DNA of 64,000 nucleotides from Methyloversatilis sp. (GTDB lineage Bacteria > Pseudomonadota > Gammaproteobacteria > Burkholderiales > Rhodocyclaceae), in assembly GCA_016791045.1 (NCBI GenBank), contig JAEUNO010000032.1, forward strand, positions 1-64,000, written 5' to 3'. A program made the position numbers and the translations under genes. This document shows positions 36,038-43,513 of this stretch, in pieces. Numbering within the stretch: position 1 is the first letter of the stretch; each line of letters opens with the position of its first letter. Below the pieces are notes generated by a model that saw only the letters and a list, made by a program, of their open reading frames with translations, was not told the origin of the DNA and searched no databases.

Positions 36038-36943
36038 CTACGCCGATTCCTCGTCAGGCAAGGGTTGCGCGTTCGCCAACAAGGCTTCGAAGGCGAGGGC
36101 GGCCGGGCTGATCGGGCGTTCGGGCAGGCGGATTCGATAGAGCGTGCGCTGTATCGCGGCACCGCCCGGGTGCAGACGGCGGATGCGGCCCAGTGCCAGC
36201 TGGTCGCGCGCGCAGATGCGCGGCACCATGCCCAGACCGCGTCCCGCCGCCACGGTCTGCACGATGGCCTCATTGCTGCCCACTTCTATCGTGCGTGCCG
36301 GCGTCAGCCCCATTTCATCGAGCACACGGTCGGTGGCGGCGCGACTGCCTGAGCCGCGCTCGCGCACGATCCAGCTGTGATCGGCCAGATCGGCCGGCCT
36401 CAGGGCGCCGCCGGTCGGCAACTCGGCATCGCGTGGCGCGATGATGACCATTTCGTCGCGTCGCCAGATGCGGCGGTTCAGTCGCGCATCGTCGACTTCA
36501 CCCTCGACCAGCGCCACATCGACCCGGCAATCGAGCAGCAGATCGGCGATCTGCCGCGTGTTGCCGCTGATCACCTGCAGCTCGACCTGCGGATGGCGGG
36601 CATGGAAATCGACCAGGAAGGGCGGCAGCCAGTAAGTCGCGATGGTGGTGCTGGCGCCTATGGTCAGCCGCCCGCGTTCGAGCGAACTGTAGGCGCGGAT
36701 GGTTTCGGTCGCTTCCCGTTCGAGCGCCAGGATGCTGCGTCCGTATTCGTACAGCGCGCGGCCCGACTCGCTTGGCTTGAAGGTCTTGCCCCGACGGTCG
36801 AGCAGCACGGTTTCGAGCTGCGATTCGAGCTCACGCACCGCCTTCGATACCGCAGGCTGCGTGATGTTCAGCCCTTCGGCCGCGCGCGAGAAGCTCTGAA
36901 CTTCGACGACCTTCACGTAGATGCGCAGAAGATGCAGATTCAT
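36038..36943 (-). CDS. LysR-family regulator (YeiE/CbbR-like)
   Basis: A 301-residue LysR-type regulator. The winged-helix N-terminus is LRIYVKVVEVQSFSRAAEGL followed by NITQPAVSKAVRELE; the effector domain starts near residue 92 (RLTIGASTTIATYWLP). It is divergent from a YeiH-type permease, the same pairing as yeiE-yeiH in E. coli, so it most likely controls that gene in response to sulfur or sulfite state. A perfect palindrome lies at its own start. Confidence 0.88.
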   Translation of the reverse strand: MNLHLLRIYVKVVEVQSFSRAAEGLNITQPAVSKAVRELESQLETVLLDRRGKTFKPSESGRALYEYGRSILALEREATETIRAYSSLERGRLTIGASTTIATYWLPPFLVDFHARHPQVELQVISGNTRQIADLLLDCRVDVALVEGEVDDARLNRRIWRRDEMVIIAPRDAELPTGGALRPADLADHSWIVRERGSGSRAATDRVLDEMGLTPARTIEVGSNEAIVQTVAAGRGLGMVPRICARDQLALGRIRRLHPGGAAIQRTLYRIRLPERPISPAALAFEALLANAQPLPDEESA

Positions 36944-36945
36944 TC

Positions 36946-36960
36946 ATTACTCAAAGTAAT
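36946..36960. promoter_or_regulatory. Palindromic LysR operator in the lysR-yeiH gap
   Basis: ATTACT-CAA-AGTAAT is a perfect 15-bp inverted repeat that contains a T-N11-A core (T36947 to A36959), the LysR consensus. It abuts the lysR start codon, fitting autorepression, and a -10-like GATATA follows at 36978-36983 for yeiH. Confidence 0.6.
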
Positions 36961-37042
36961 CGAACAGTGATTTGCATGATATAGAAGAATGAAAGGCTCG
37001 CCGCGTACGCTGCATTCACTTTCTGCAGCCCGCGACCCGCCC

Positions 37043-38053
37043 ATGAATACGACGACTGCCCTCACACCGCTCAGCCTGCCGACCGGTGTTGCTGCGTCGG
37101 TCGCGGTTGCCGGCGCAGCGGCGGCCCTTTCCAGTCTGCCTGGCGTGTCGGCATACGGCTTCGGCTGGCTGCCCCTGGCGGTGTCCCTAGGCATCGTGAT
37201 CGGCAATCTGTGGCCTTCGCTGCCGTCGCGCGGTGCCGAAGGATTCCGTCTGGCGCGCGGCACCCTGATGCGCGCCGGCATCGCCTTGTACGGACTGCGC
37301 ATCGGCATCGACGAACTGGGCCGGGTGGGCTGGAGCGGTCTGCTGATGGCGGTGGTCGTTGTGCTCAGCACCCTCGGGCTGGCGCTGACACTGGGACGTC
37401 GTCTCGGTCTCGACCCCCAGGTGGCCGTGCTGGTCGGCTGCGGCAGCGCGATCTGCGGTGCCGCGGCGGTTGCGGCCGCCGACAGCGTGATCGGTGCCCG
37501 GGCGCGGCATGTGTCCGCGGCAGTGCTGGCGGTGGTGGTGTTCGGCACGCTGGGCATGTATCTGCTGCCCCTTCTCCATCCCCTGACGGGCTTGAGCGAT
37601 CATTCCTTCGGTCTGTGGGTGGGGCTGACGGTGCACGAACTGGGTCATGTGGTGGCCGGCGCCGAGGCGGCCGGACCGGGCGCGGCCGCCAGTGCGCTGG
37701 TCGAGAAAATGATGCGCGTGATGTTGCTGGCGCCGGTCGTCATGCTGATCGCTGCCCGATGGCGCAATGGCAGCACGACGGCCCCATGCAGCCCGGGCGT
37801 TCCGCTTTTCCTCTACGGCTTCATCGCGACGATGGCGCTCAATGCGTCCGGTCTGCTGCCGGCGTGGCTGCACGCCCTGGGTGCCGAAGCGGCGCAGGCG
37901 CTGCTGGCGGTCGGTCTGGCGGCGCTCGGTGCCAACACCCGGTTGGCCGACATGGCGCTGGCCGGCTGGCGGGTGTGGGCGCTCGCTGCGCTGCTCTGGA
38001 TATGGCTGTTGCTTGCCGGCTTCGGCCTGGTCAGCCTCGGGGCGCTGTCATGA
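37043..38053 (+). CDS. YeiH-family putative sulfate exporter
   Basis: A polytopic membrane protein (about ten helices, 336 residues) of the UPF0324/YeiH family. Motifs: ARGTLMRAGIALYGLRIG, GCGSAICGAAAVAAADSVI, and LTVHELGHVVAGAEA. The family is annotated as sulfate/sulfite-related export on genetic evidence only; in Cupriavidus a relative is linked to taurine-derived sulfate export. An ATG at 36989 is in frame but would fall almost at the predicted transcription start, so 37043 (MNTTTALTPL) is preferred. Confidence 0.8.
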   Translation: MNTTTALTPLSLPTGVAASVAVAGAAAALSSLPGVSAYGFGWLPLAVSLGIVIGNLWPSLPSRGAEGFRLARGTLMRAGIALYGLRIGIDELGRVGWSGLLMAVVVVLSTLGLALTLGRRLGLDPQVAVLVGCGSAICGAAAVAAADSVIGARARHVSAAVLAVVVFGTLGMYLLPLLHPLTGLSDHSFGLWVGLTVHELGHVVAGAEAAGPGAAASALVEKMMRVMLLAPVVMLIAARWRNGSTTAPCSPGVPLFLYGFIATMALNASGLLPAWLHALGAEAAQALLAVGLAALGANTRLADMALAGWRVWALAALLWIWLLLAGFGLVSLGALS

Positions 38054-38189
38054 ATGCACGAAAGCAGAGCGCAGATCGTGCCGACGCACCGCTGCGGTCC
38101 ATGCCGGCGTCGCAGGGCAAGTCCGGGCAGGTAAGGCGAAGGCACGGCTGGCAAGGCCTTGCGGTGGATGGGTGGTTTGCCGGATCACC

Positions 38190-38204
38190 GGCCTGGCTTT
38201 TGCT
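38190..38204 (+). promoter_or_regulatory. Weak sigma-54-like element before the TauE gene
   Basis: GG at 38190-38191 and GC at 38202-38203 have the sigma-54 10-bp spacing, and the -12 box is TTGCT. The -24 box (CGGCCT) is poor. It has the same distance to the palindromic operator as the strong element at 39181. Confidence 0.25.
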
Positions 38205-38228
38205 TGACATGACCTGTCATAACAGGTT
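38205..38228. promoter_or_regulatory. Operator site 1 (GntR-type palindrome)
   Basis: The core ATGACCTGTCATAACAGG contains two overlapping inverted repeats: ATGAC-CT-GTCAT (38209-38220) and CCTGT-CATA-ACAGG (38213-38226). The full 24-bp stretch recurs at 39197-39220 with one difference (T versus C at the centre). It lies 54 bp before the TauE/SafE start codon. Confidence 0.65.
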
Positions 38229-38281
38229 TGGCGTCGCACCGCCGCGGAATGCGCGCCGCTTGTCCCGCCCGGGAGAACTGA

Positions 38282-39136
38282 TTGGATGCTTCGCTGCTGA
38301 ACACGCTGTGGCCGGACCGCGACATTGCGAGCTGGGCGGTGATTGCCGGCGCAGTGGTCGCAGGCGGCGTGCTGCGCGGCATGACCGGCTTCGGCGCTGC
38401 GCTGCTGATGGCGCCCCTGCTGTCCACGGTGGCGTCGGCGCGCGACACGCTGTGCATCGTCACCTTGCTGAACGCGCTGCCGCTGACCTACGCGCTGGGG
38501 CCGTCTGTACGCCGGATGGTCGATCACCGTGTGCTGCTGCCCATGCTCGGCGCCGCGTGCTTCGGCATTCCGCTCGGTCTGTGGCTGGTGAGCGTGCTGC
38601 CGGCGCGACTGTTCGGACAGGTGATCGGTCTTGCGGTGATTGCCAGTGCAGCGGTCTTGCTGACCGGCGTGCGCCTGGTGCGCGGCCCCAGTCATGCCGG
38701 TTCCATCGGCGCGGGACTGTTCAGCGGGGTATTGACCGGCTTCGGCGGTGTCGGCGGACCGCCGGCCATCCTCTACCTGCTGGGCGTGGAAACCGACAGT
38801 CATCGCGCGCGGGCCAGCTTCCTCGTCTACTTCGGATGCCTGTATCCGCTGGCACTGATTGCCATCGTGCTGTCCGGCTTGTTCGGTCTGTCGCTGCTGC
38901 TGCAGGGGCTGCTGCTGGCGCCCCTTTTTCATGGCGGCGGCCTGTTGGGCGAGCGTCTATATCGCGGTCTGGACCCACGCCATTTCCGTCGCGTCGTGCT
39001 GTGCCTGCTGATGGTCACCGGTGCGTTCGCAGCCTGGCCGGCGCACGCGACCGCTTTGGTGCAAGCGTCTGTCGCGGTGCAGCAAACCGGTGCGTGCATC
39101 GGTGCGGAAGATGTGCTGTCAAGTCTGAAAAGTTGA
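38282..39136 (+). CDS. TauE/SafE-family sulfite/sulfoacetate exporter
   Basis: A 284-residue membrane protein with about eight helices. The family motifs GVLRGMTGFGAALLMAPLLS near the start and GVLTGFGGVGGPPAILYLLG in the middle define TauE/SafE. The start is TTG at 38282, with GGGAG 6 bp upstream. Family members export sulfite, sulfoacetate or related anions after sulfonate breakdown. A shared operator ties it to the GntR-controlled cluster downstream. The unrelated C-terminal tail (after VTGAFAAWPAHA) looks like an extra short segment. Confidence 0.85.
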   Translation: MDASLLNTLWPDRDIASWAVIAGAVVAGGVLRGMTGFGAALLMAPLLSTVASARDTLCIVTLLNALPLTYALGPSVRRMVDHRVLLPMLGAACFGIPLGLWLVSVLPARLFGQVIGLAVIASAAVLLTGVRLVRGPSHAGSIGAGLFSGVLTGFGGVGGPPAILYLLGVETDSHRARASFLVYFGCLYPLALIAIVLSGLFGLSLLLQGLLLAPLFHGGGLLGERLYRGLDPRHFRRVVLCLLMVTGAFAAWPAHATALVQASVAVQQTGACIGAEDVLSSLKS

Positions 39137-39180
39137 TTCAAAGCAAAGGTTTATAGATATGTGGTGCGAGGCGGAAAAAT

Positions 39181-39196
39181 TGGCACTGACCTTGCA
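39181..39196 (+). promoter_or_regulatory. Sigma-54 (-24/-12) promoter before gntR
   Basis: TGGCAC-N5-TTGCA matches the sigma-54 consensus, with GG (39182-39183) and GC (39194-39195) exactly 10 bp apart. The predicted start, about 12 nt after the GC, falls inside operator site 2, so the GntR protein would block initiation. No sigma-54 activator gene is visible in the cluster. Confidence 0.5.
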
Positions 39197-39220
39197 TGAC
39201 ATGACCCGTCATAACAGGTT
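39197..39220. promoter_or_regulatory. Operator site 2 (GntR-type palindrome)
   Basis: ATGACCCGTCATAACAGG (core at 39201-39218) with perfect inverted repeat ATGAC-CC-GTCAT. It matches 23 of 24 bases of the site at 38205-38228. It lies 20 bp before the gntR start codon, fitting autoregulation. Confidence 0.65.
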
Positions 39221-39239
39221 CCCGAACAGGAGATCGAAC

Positions 39240-40019
39240 ATGGCACCCCACCGCAAGCAGATCGCGCCCCCGGGCGCTGCCAAGGTCGCGGATGCGTTGT
39301 CGCCGGTATCGCAGATGCCGCTGTATACGCAGATCCGCGAAATCCTGCGCCGGCGCATTCTCGACGGCAGCTATCCGCCGCATTCGCAGATGCCATCGGA
39401 AAGCCAGATGATTTCGGCATTCGCCGTCAGCCGCATCACGATCCGGCAGGCATTGGGCGACCTGCAGAAGGAAGGGCTCATCTTCAAGGTGATGGGCAAG
39501 GGCAGCTTCGTCGCCAAGCCCAAGGCCTTCCAGAGTCTGTCGCGGCTGCAGGGATTCGGCGAGGCGATGTCCACCTCCGGCTACGAAACCTACTCGCTGC
39601 TGCTCAGCGCCAGACCGGTCCCCGCGAGCGCACTCGTGGCACAGCGGCTGCAGCTCAAGGCGGAGGCGCCGGTGTTCGAGATCCAGCGCCTGCGCTACCT
39701 GAACCGCGAACCGATTTCGGTCGACGTGAGCTACTTCCCGCCGGACATCGGCGAACGGCTCGCGCAGGAAGACCTGGCCACCCGCGACATCTTCGTCATT
39801 CTCGAAAACGACCTCGGACGCAACCTCACGCACGCCGACGTGCAGATCGAGGCGATCTCGTCCGACGAGTCGCTGGCCCGCCATCTCGACATCGCCGAGG
39901 CCTCGCCGCTGCTGCGCATAGAGCGACTGACCTGGGCCGACGACCGGCCCATCGATTTCGAATTTCTCTATTACCGCGGCGACGCCTTCCAGTACCGCCT
40001 GCGCATCGACCGGAGTTGA
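39240..40019 (+). CDS. GntR-family regulator with UTRA domain (HutC subfamily)
   Basis: A 259-residue repressor-type protein. The winged HTH (about residues 25-93) contains PLYTQIREILRRRILDGSYP, then SESQMISAFAVSRITIRQAL; the UTRA effector domain follows (about 110-255) with FEIQRLRYLNREPISVDVSY. AGGAG precedes the ATG. It probably binds the two ATGACCYGTCAT sites and senses the cluster's substrate or an intermediate. It is followed 85 bp later by the flavoprotein gene, probably in the same transcript. Confidence 0.9.
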   Translation: MAPHRKQIAPPGAAKVADALSPVSQMPLYTQIREILRRRILDGSYPPHSQMPSESQMISAFAVSRITIRQALGDLQKEGLIFKVMGKGSFVAKPKAFQSLSRLQGFGEAMSTSGYETYSLLLSARPVPASALVAQRLQLKAEAPVFEIQRLRYLNREPISVDVSYFPPDIGERLAQEDLATRDIFVILENDLGRNLTHADVQIEAISSDESLARHLDIAEASPLLRIERLTWADDRPIDFEFLYYRGDAFQYRLRIDRS

Positions 40020-40104
40020 TCCACCGCTGGAAAGCAACGCAGGAATTCTTTGTTCGCAGCTGCGCGCCGAAGCGCGACAGTGCAGCCCCAATCAAGGAGA
40101 GAAC

Positions 40105-41835
40105 ATGAAGCGCATTGACCTGGAATTCGATCTCGTCGTCATCGGCGGCGGGACAGGCGGCCCGATGGCCGCGGTGAAGGCGAAGGAGAAGAACCCGAAG
40201 CTGCGCGTGCTGCTGGTCGACAAGGCCAACGTGAAGCGCAGCGGCGCGATCTCGATGGGCATGGACGGCCTGAACAACGCGGTCATTCCGGGCCATGCGA
40301 CGCCCGAGCAGTACGTCAAGGAAATCACCATCGCCAATGACGGCATCGTTGATCAGGAAGCAGTGATGGCCTACGCCGCCAACAGCTTCGACATGATCAA
40401 CCAGCTCGATCAGTGGGGCGTCAAGTTCGAGAAGGACGAAACCGGCGACTACGCGGTGCGCAAGGTGCATCACCTCGGCAGTTACGTGCTGCCGATGCCC
40501 GAGGGGCATCACATGAAGAAGATCCTCTACCGCCAGTTGAAGAAGGCGCGTGTCGAGGTGACCAACCGTGTCGTCGTGACGCGCGTGCTGACCGGCGCGG
40601 ACGGTGAAGTCGTGGCGGTCATGGGCTTCGACTGCCGTACCGCCGACACCTACGTCATCCGCACGAAGGCGGCGGTGCTCTGTACCGGTGCGGCCGGGCG
40701 CATCGGCCTGCCGGCATCGGGCTATCTGATGGGTACCTACGAAAACCCGACCAACTGCGGTGACGGCCACGCGATGGCCTACCACGCCGGTGCCGATCTG
40801 GCCAATCTCGAGTGCTTCCAGATCAATCCGCTGATCAAGGACTACAACGGACCGGCCTGCGCCTACGTGACCGGCCCCTTCGGCGGCTTCACCGCCAACT
40901 CCAAGGGCGAGCGCTTCATCGAATGCGACTACTGGAGCGGCCAGATGATGATGGAGTTCTACAACGAGCTCGAAGGCGGCAACGGCCCGGTTTTCCTGAA
41001 GCTCGACCATCTGGCCGAAGAGACGATCCAGGAGATCGAAACCATCCTGCATACCAACGAGCGACCCAGCCGCGGCCGTTTCCATGAAAAGCGCGGCAAC
41101 GACTACCGCAAGCAGATGGTCGAGATGCATATCTCGGAAATCGGTTTCTGCAGCGGTCACAGCGCGTCCGGCATCCACACGAACGCGATGGGTGAGACGT
41201 CGGTGCCCGGTCTGTATGCCGCCGGCGACTGCGCCAGCGTGCCGCACAACTACATGCTGGGCGCCTTCGTCTACGGCCGGCTGTGCGGCGAGAACGCCGC
41301 CGCCTACTGCGCCGGCCACGGCCAGGGCGTGGTCGATGCAGGGGACGTCGCCGCCGAGGAGCGCCGCATTCTCGCGCCGCTGGGCCGGACCGACGGGCTG
41401 ACGCCCTACCAGATCGAGTACAAGACGCGCCGCCTGGTGAATGACTACCTGCAGCCGCCGAAGATCACGCGCAAGTACGAGATCGCGCTGCGTCGCTTCG
41501 ACGAAATCCGCGAAGACGCCGAGTCGATGTTTGCGGCCAACCCGCACGAACTGATGCGTGCGATGGAAGCGCATTCCATTCTCGACTGCGCGGAAATGGC
41601 GGCGCGGGCATCGATGTTCCGCACCGAAAGCCGCTGGGGCCTCTACCACTATTTCCTCGATCACCCGGAGCGCGACGACGACAACTGGTTCTGTCATTCG
41701 CTGCTGAGCAAGAGCGCGGAAGGCCGCATGCAGATGCGCAAGAAGGCCATCGAACCCTACATCGTGCCGATCGACGAGGAAGAGCGCAGCGCCTATCAGC
41801 GGCTGCGCGTCGCGCACAACGCCGAAGCAGCCTGA
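40105..41835 (+). CDS. AsfA/AprA-like FAD-dependent reductase (fumarate reductase fold)
   Basis: A 576-residue flavoprotein of the succinate dehydrogenase / fumarate reductase / APS reductase alpha family. The FAD-binding start is FDLVVIGGGTGGPMAAV (GGGTGG at 14-19), and the second FAD motif is GLYAAGDCASVPHNYMLGAF near residue 370. The pairing with a small two-cluster ferredoxin matches AprAB and AsfAB; AsfAB of Pseudomonas putida is needed for aromatic sulfonate desulfonation. Sulfonate desulfonation is my inference from neighbours (sulfonate-type ABC importer, TauE). An APS-reductase-like or other sulfur redox reaction is possible. AAGGAGAG precedes the start. Confidence 0.75.
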   Translation: MKRIDLEFDLVVIGGGTGGPMAAVKAKEKNPKLRVLLVDKANVKRSGAISMGMDGLNNAVIPGHATPEQYVKEITIANDGIVDQEAVMAYAANSFDMINQLDQWGVKFEKDETGDYAVRKVHHLGSYVLPMPEGHHMKKILYRQLKKARVEVTNRVVVTRVLTGADGEVVAVMGFDCRTADTYVIRTKAAVLCTGAAGRIGLPASGYLMGTYENPTNCGDGHAMAYHAGADLANLECFQINPLIKDYNGPACAYVTGPFGGFTANSKGERFIECDYWSGQMMMEFYNELEGGNGPVFLKLDHLAEETIQEIETILHTNERPSRGRFHEKRGNDYRKQMVEMHISEIGFCSGHSASGIHTNAMGETSVPGLYAAGDCASVPHNYMLGAFVYGRLCGENAAAYCAGHGQGVVDAGDVAAEERRILAPLGRTDGLTPYQIEYKTRRLVNDYLQPPKITRKYEIALRRFDEIREDAESMFAANPHELMRAMEAHSILDCAEMAARASMFRTESRWGLYHYFLDHPERDDDNWFCHSLLSKSAEGRMQMRKKAIEPYIVPIDEEERSAYQRLRVAHNAEAA

Positions 41836-41874
41836 CACCCCGATCACATAGCCCGAATCCAGAGGAGTTACGCC

Positions 41875-42108
41875 ATGACCATAGCCACCACGCAGACCCA
41901 GGTTCCGGTGAATGTCGATAACGACAAATGCATCGCCGAGAAGGGCTGCACCGTCTGCGTCGATGTCTGTCCGCTCGACGTGCTCGCCATCGACATGCTG
42001 ACCAAGAAGGCCTTCATGAAATTCGACGAGTGCTGGTACTGCCTGCCGTGCGAAACCGATTGCCCGACCGGCGCAGTCAGCGTGTCGATTCCCTACCTGC
42101 TGCGCTGA
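41875..42108 (+). CDS. Two-cluster [4Fe-4S] ferredoxin (AsfB/AprB-like)
   Basis: A 77-residue ferredoxin. Cluster I ligands C19, C25, C28, C32 (CIAEKGCTVCVDVCP), cluster II C53, C56, C59, C63 (CWYCLPCETDCP). The CWxC...CP arrangement resembles the beta subunit of APS reductase. As the gene right after the flavoprotein, it is the likely electron donor subunit. AGGAG precedes the ATG. Confidence 0.88.
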   Translation: MTIATTQTQVPVNVDNDKCIAEKGCTVCVDVCPLDVLAIDMLTKKAFMKFDECWYCLPCETDCPTGAVSVSIPYLLR

Positions 42109-42119
42109 GGAGCCGGACG

Positions 42120-43067
42120 ATGGATATCCAGAACTGTTCAGTCGCCGAGCGCCTCGGCAGCGCGGACGCGGAAGTGCGGCGGCTCGCCGTGATCGACCTG
42201 CCTTATGGCGACGAGGACGACATCGTACCGCTGCTGCTGCCGCGCCTAGCCGACCCGGATGCGTCGGTGCGGACCGAAGCGGTGCGTGCGCTCGAGGGCT
42301 ACGAAGAGCCCGAGGTGGTTTCGGCACTGGCCCCGATGCTGCTCGATGCCGATGCCGATGTCCGCGCTGCGGCGGGTGTCGTGCTGTCCGAACTCAAGGA
42401 AAGCGCATCGGCAGCACCGTTGCTGCCCTTTCTGCACGGTCACTCTGCCGAGGTGCGCATGCTGGCCCTTCGTGCCGTGCGGGCCCTGCGCGTGCCGGAA
42501 GCCTTCGCTCCGGCGATGGACGCGTTGAAGGACGCGGATGCCGGCGTGCGGCGCGAGGCGGTCGGTGTGCTCGGCTACCTGCGGATGCCGGAGGCGATCG
42601 GCGCCCTGGCCCAGGTGGCGGCGCTCGATGCGGACGCCGACGTGCGGCGCATCGCCATCGGTGCCATCGGCTATTCCAGCGAGGTGAGCGTGCTGCCGGC
42701 GCTGACGCGCGGTCTTGCCGACACCGCGTGGATGGTGCGCGACGAGGCGGCCCAGACCCTGGGCAAGCTGCGGCTCGGTCTGGCCATTCCCGACCTGATC
42801 CGCGCCATGCATGACGAGTACTGGCAGGTGCGCGTGAAGGCCGCCCGCTCGCTCGGTCTGCTCAAGGCCGTCGCCGCGCTGCCGGCGCTGATCGAAGCGC
42901 TGACCCACACGATAGGAAACGTGCGCAAGGAAGCCGCCATCGCGCTCGGCGAAATCGCCGATCCGCGCGCGATTCCGGCGCTCGAGGCGGCGCTCGGCGA
43001 CGCCGATCCCGATGTGCGCAAGCTGTCGCGGCTTGCGCTCACCGCCATCACCCTGGCGCAGAAGTAA
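42120..43067 (+). CDS. HEAT-repeat (PBS-lyase type) protein
   Basis: A 315-residue protein built almost wholly of about nine HEAT / PBS-lyase repeats of some 31 residues (for example [40 protein letters not shown] and [20 protein letters not shown]). No catalytic motif or signal peptide is seen. Such repeats act as scaffolds or cofactor-loading helpers; here, between two ferredoxin genes, it may assemble or dock the reductase complex. GAGGAG is 8 bp before the ATG. Confidence 0.85.
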   Translation: MDIQNCSVAERLGSADAEVRRLAVIDLPYGDEDDIVPLLLPRLADPDASVRTEAVRALEGYEEPEVVSALAPMLLDADADVRAAAGVVLSELKESASAAPLLPFLHGHSAEVRMLALRAVRALRVPEAFAPAMDALKDADAGVRREAVGVLGYLRMPEAIGALAQVAALDADADVRRIAIGAIGYSSEVSVLPALTRGLADTAWMVRDEAAQTLGKLRLGLAIPDLIRAMHDEYWQVRVKAARSLGLLKAVAALPALIEALTHTIGNVRKEAAIALGEIADPRAIPALEAALGDADPDVRKLSRLALTAITLAQK

Positions 43068-43077
43068 GGAGACAGCC

Positions 43078-43413
43078 ATGACCTATGTCGTGACCGAAGC
43101 ATGCGTGCGCTGCAAGTACACCGACTGCGTGGATATCTGCCCGGTGGAGTGCTTTCACGAGGGCCCCGAGTTCCTGGTCATCAACCCGGACATCTGCATC
43201 GATTGCGGCGTATGCGTCAGCGAATGCCCGGTCAGCGCGATCTACGCGCAGGACGATCTGCCCGCAGGACAGGAGGTGTTCATCGAGCTCAATGCGCGTC
43301 TTGCGACGCAGTGGCCGGTGATCGCCGAGGCCCACGAACCGCTCGCCGATGCAGAGACCTGGGCGCAGGTGAGCGAAAAACGGCAGTACCTCGACGCCCT
43401 TCAGGGCGCATGA
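43078..43413 (+). CDS. 7Fe ferredoxin (FdxA type)
   Basis: A 111-residue ferredoxin. Cys at 9, 12, 17, 21, 25, 40, 43, 46 and 50 are each one place after those of Azotobacter ferredoxin I, so a [3Fe-4S] (C9, C17, C50) and a [4Fe-4S] (C21, C40, C43, C46) cluster are expected. Sequence [20 protein letters not shown]. The C-terminal extension is typical. It is a second, separate electron carrier in the cluster and probably feeds electrons to the reductase. Confidence 0.9.
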   Translation: MTYVVTEACVRCKYTDCVDICPVECFHEGPEFLVINPDICIDCGVCVSECPVSAIYAQDDLPAGQEVFIELNARLATQWPVIAEAHEPLADAETWAQVSEKRQYLDALQGA

Positions 43414-43513
43414 AAAAGCGGTGGATGGGCCGGGCAGGAGACAGGCTTCCGCAACAACAACCGCAGCAGCACTTCGTCGTCCTTTATTGAATTGACAGGG
43501 AGAGGTGAACGCC

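Noticed and set aside
36961-36976. Sigma-54 element before yeiH (TTTGCATGAT resembles a -12 box)
   Set aside because: The required GG 10 bp upstream is absent (GA instead), so the -24 box fails.
37210-39156. A 648-codon plus-strand frame spanning yeiH, the gap and tauE
   Set aside because: It is the wrong frame for both membrane proteins and crosses the operator region; Arg/Gly-rich without membrane helices.
40020-40104. A third GntR operator in the gntR-flavoprotein gap
   Set aside because: Neither ATGAC/GTCAT nor CCTGT/ACAGG pairs occur; the flavoprotein gene is probably transcribed from the gntR promoter.
39826-42327. An 833-codon minus-strand frame opposite the flavoprotein gene
   Set aside because: Shadow of the AsfA/AprA-like gene and ferredoxin; runs across unrelated gene ends without a sensible start.
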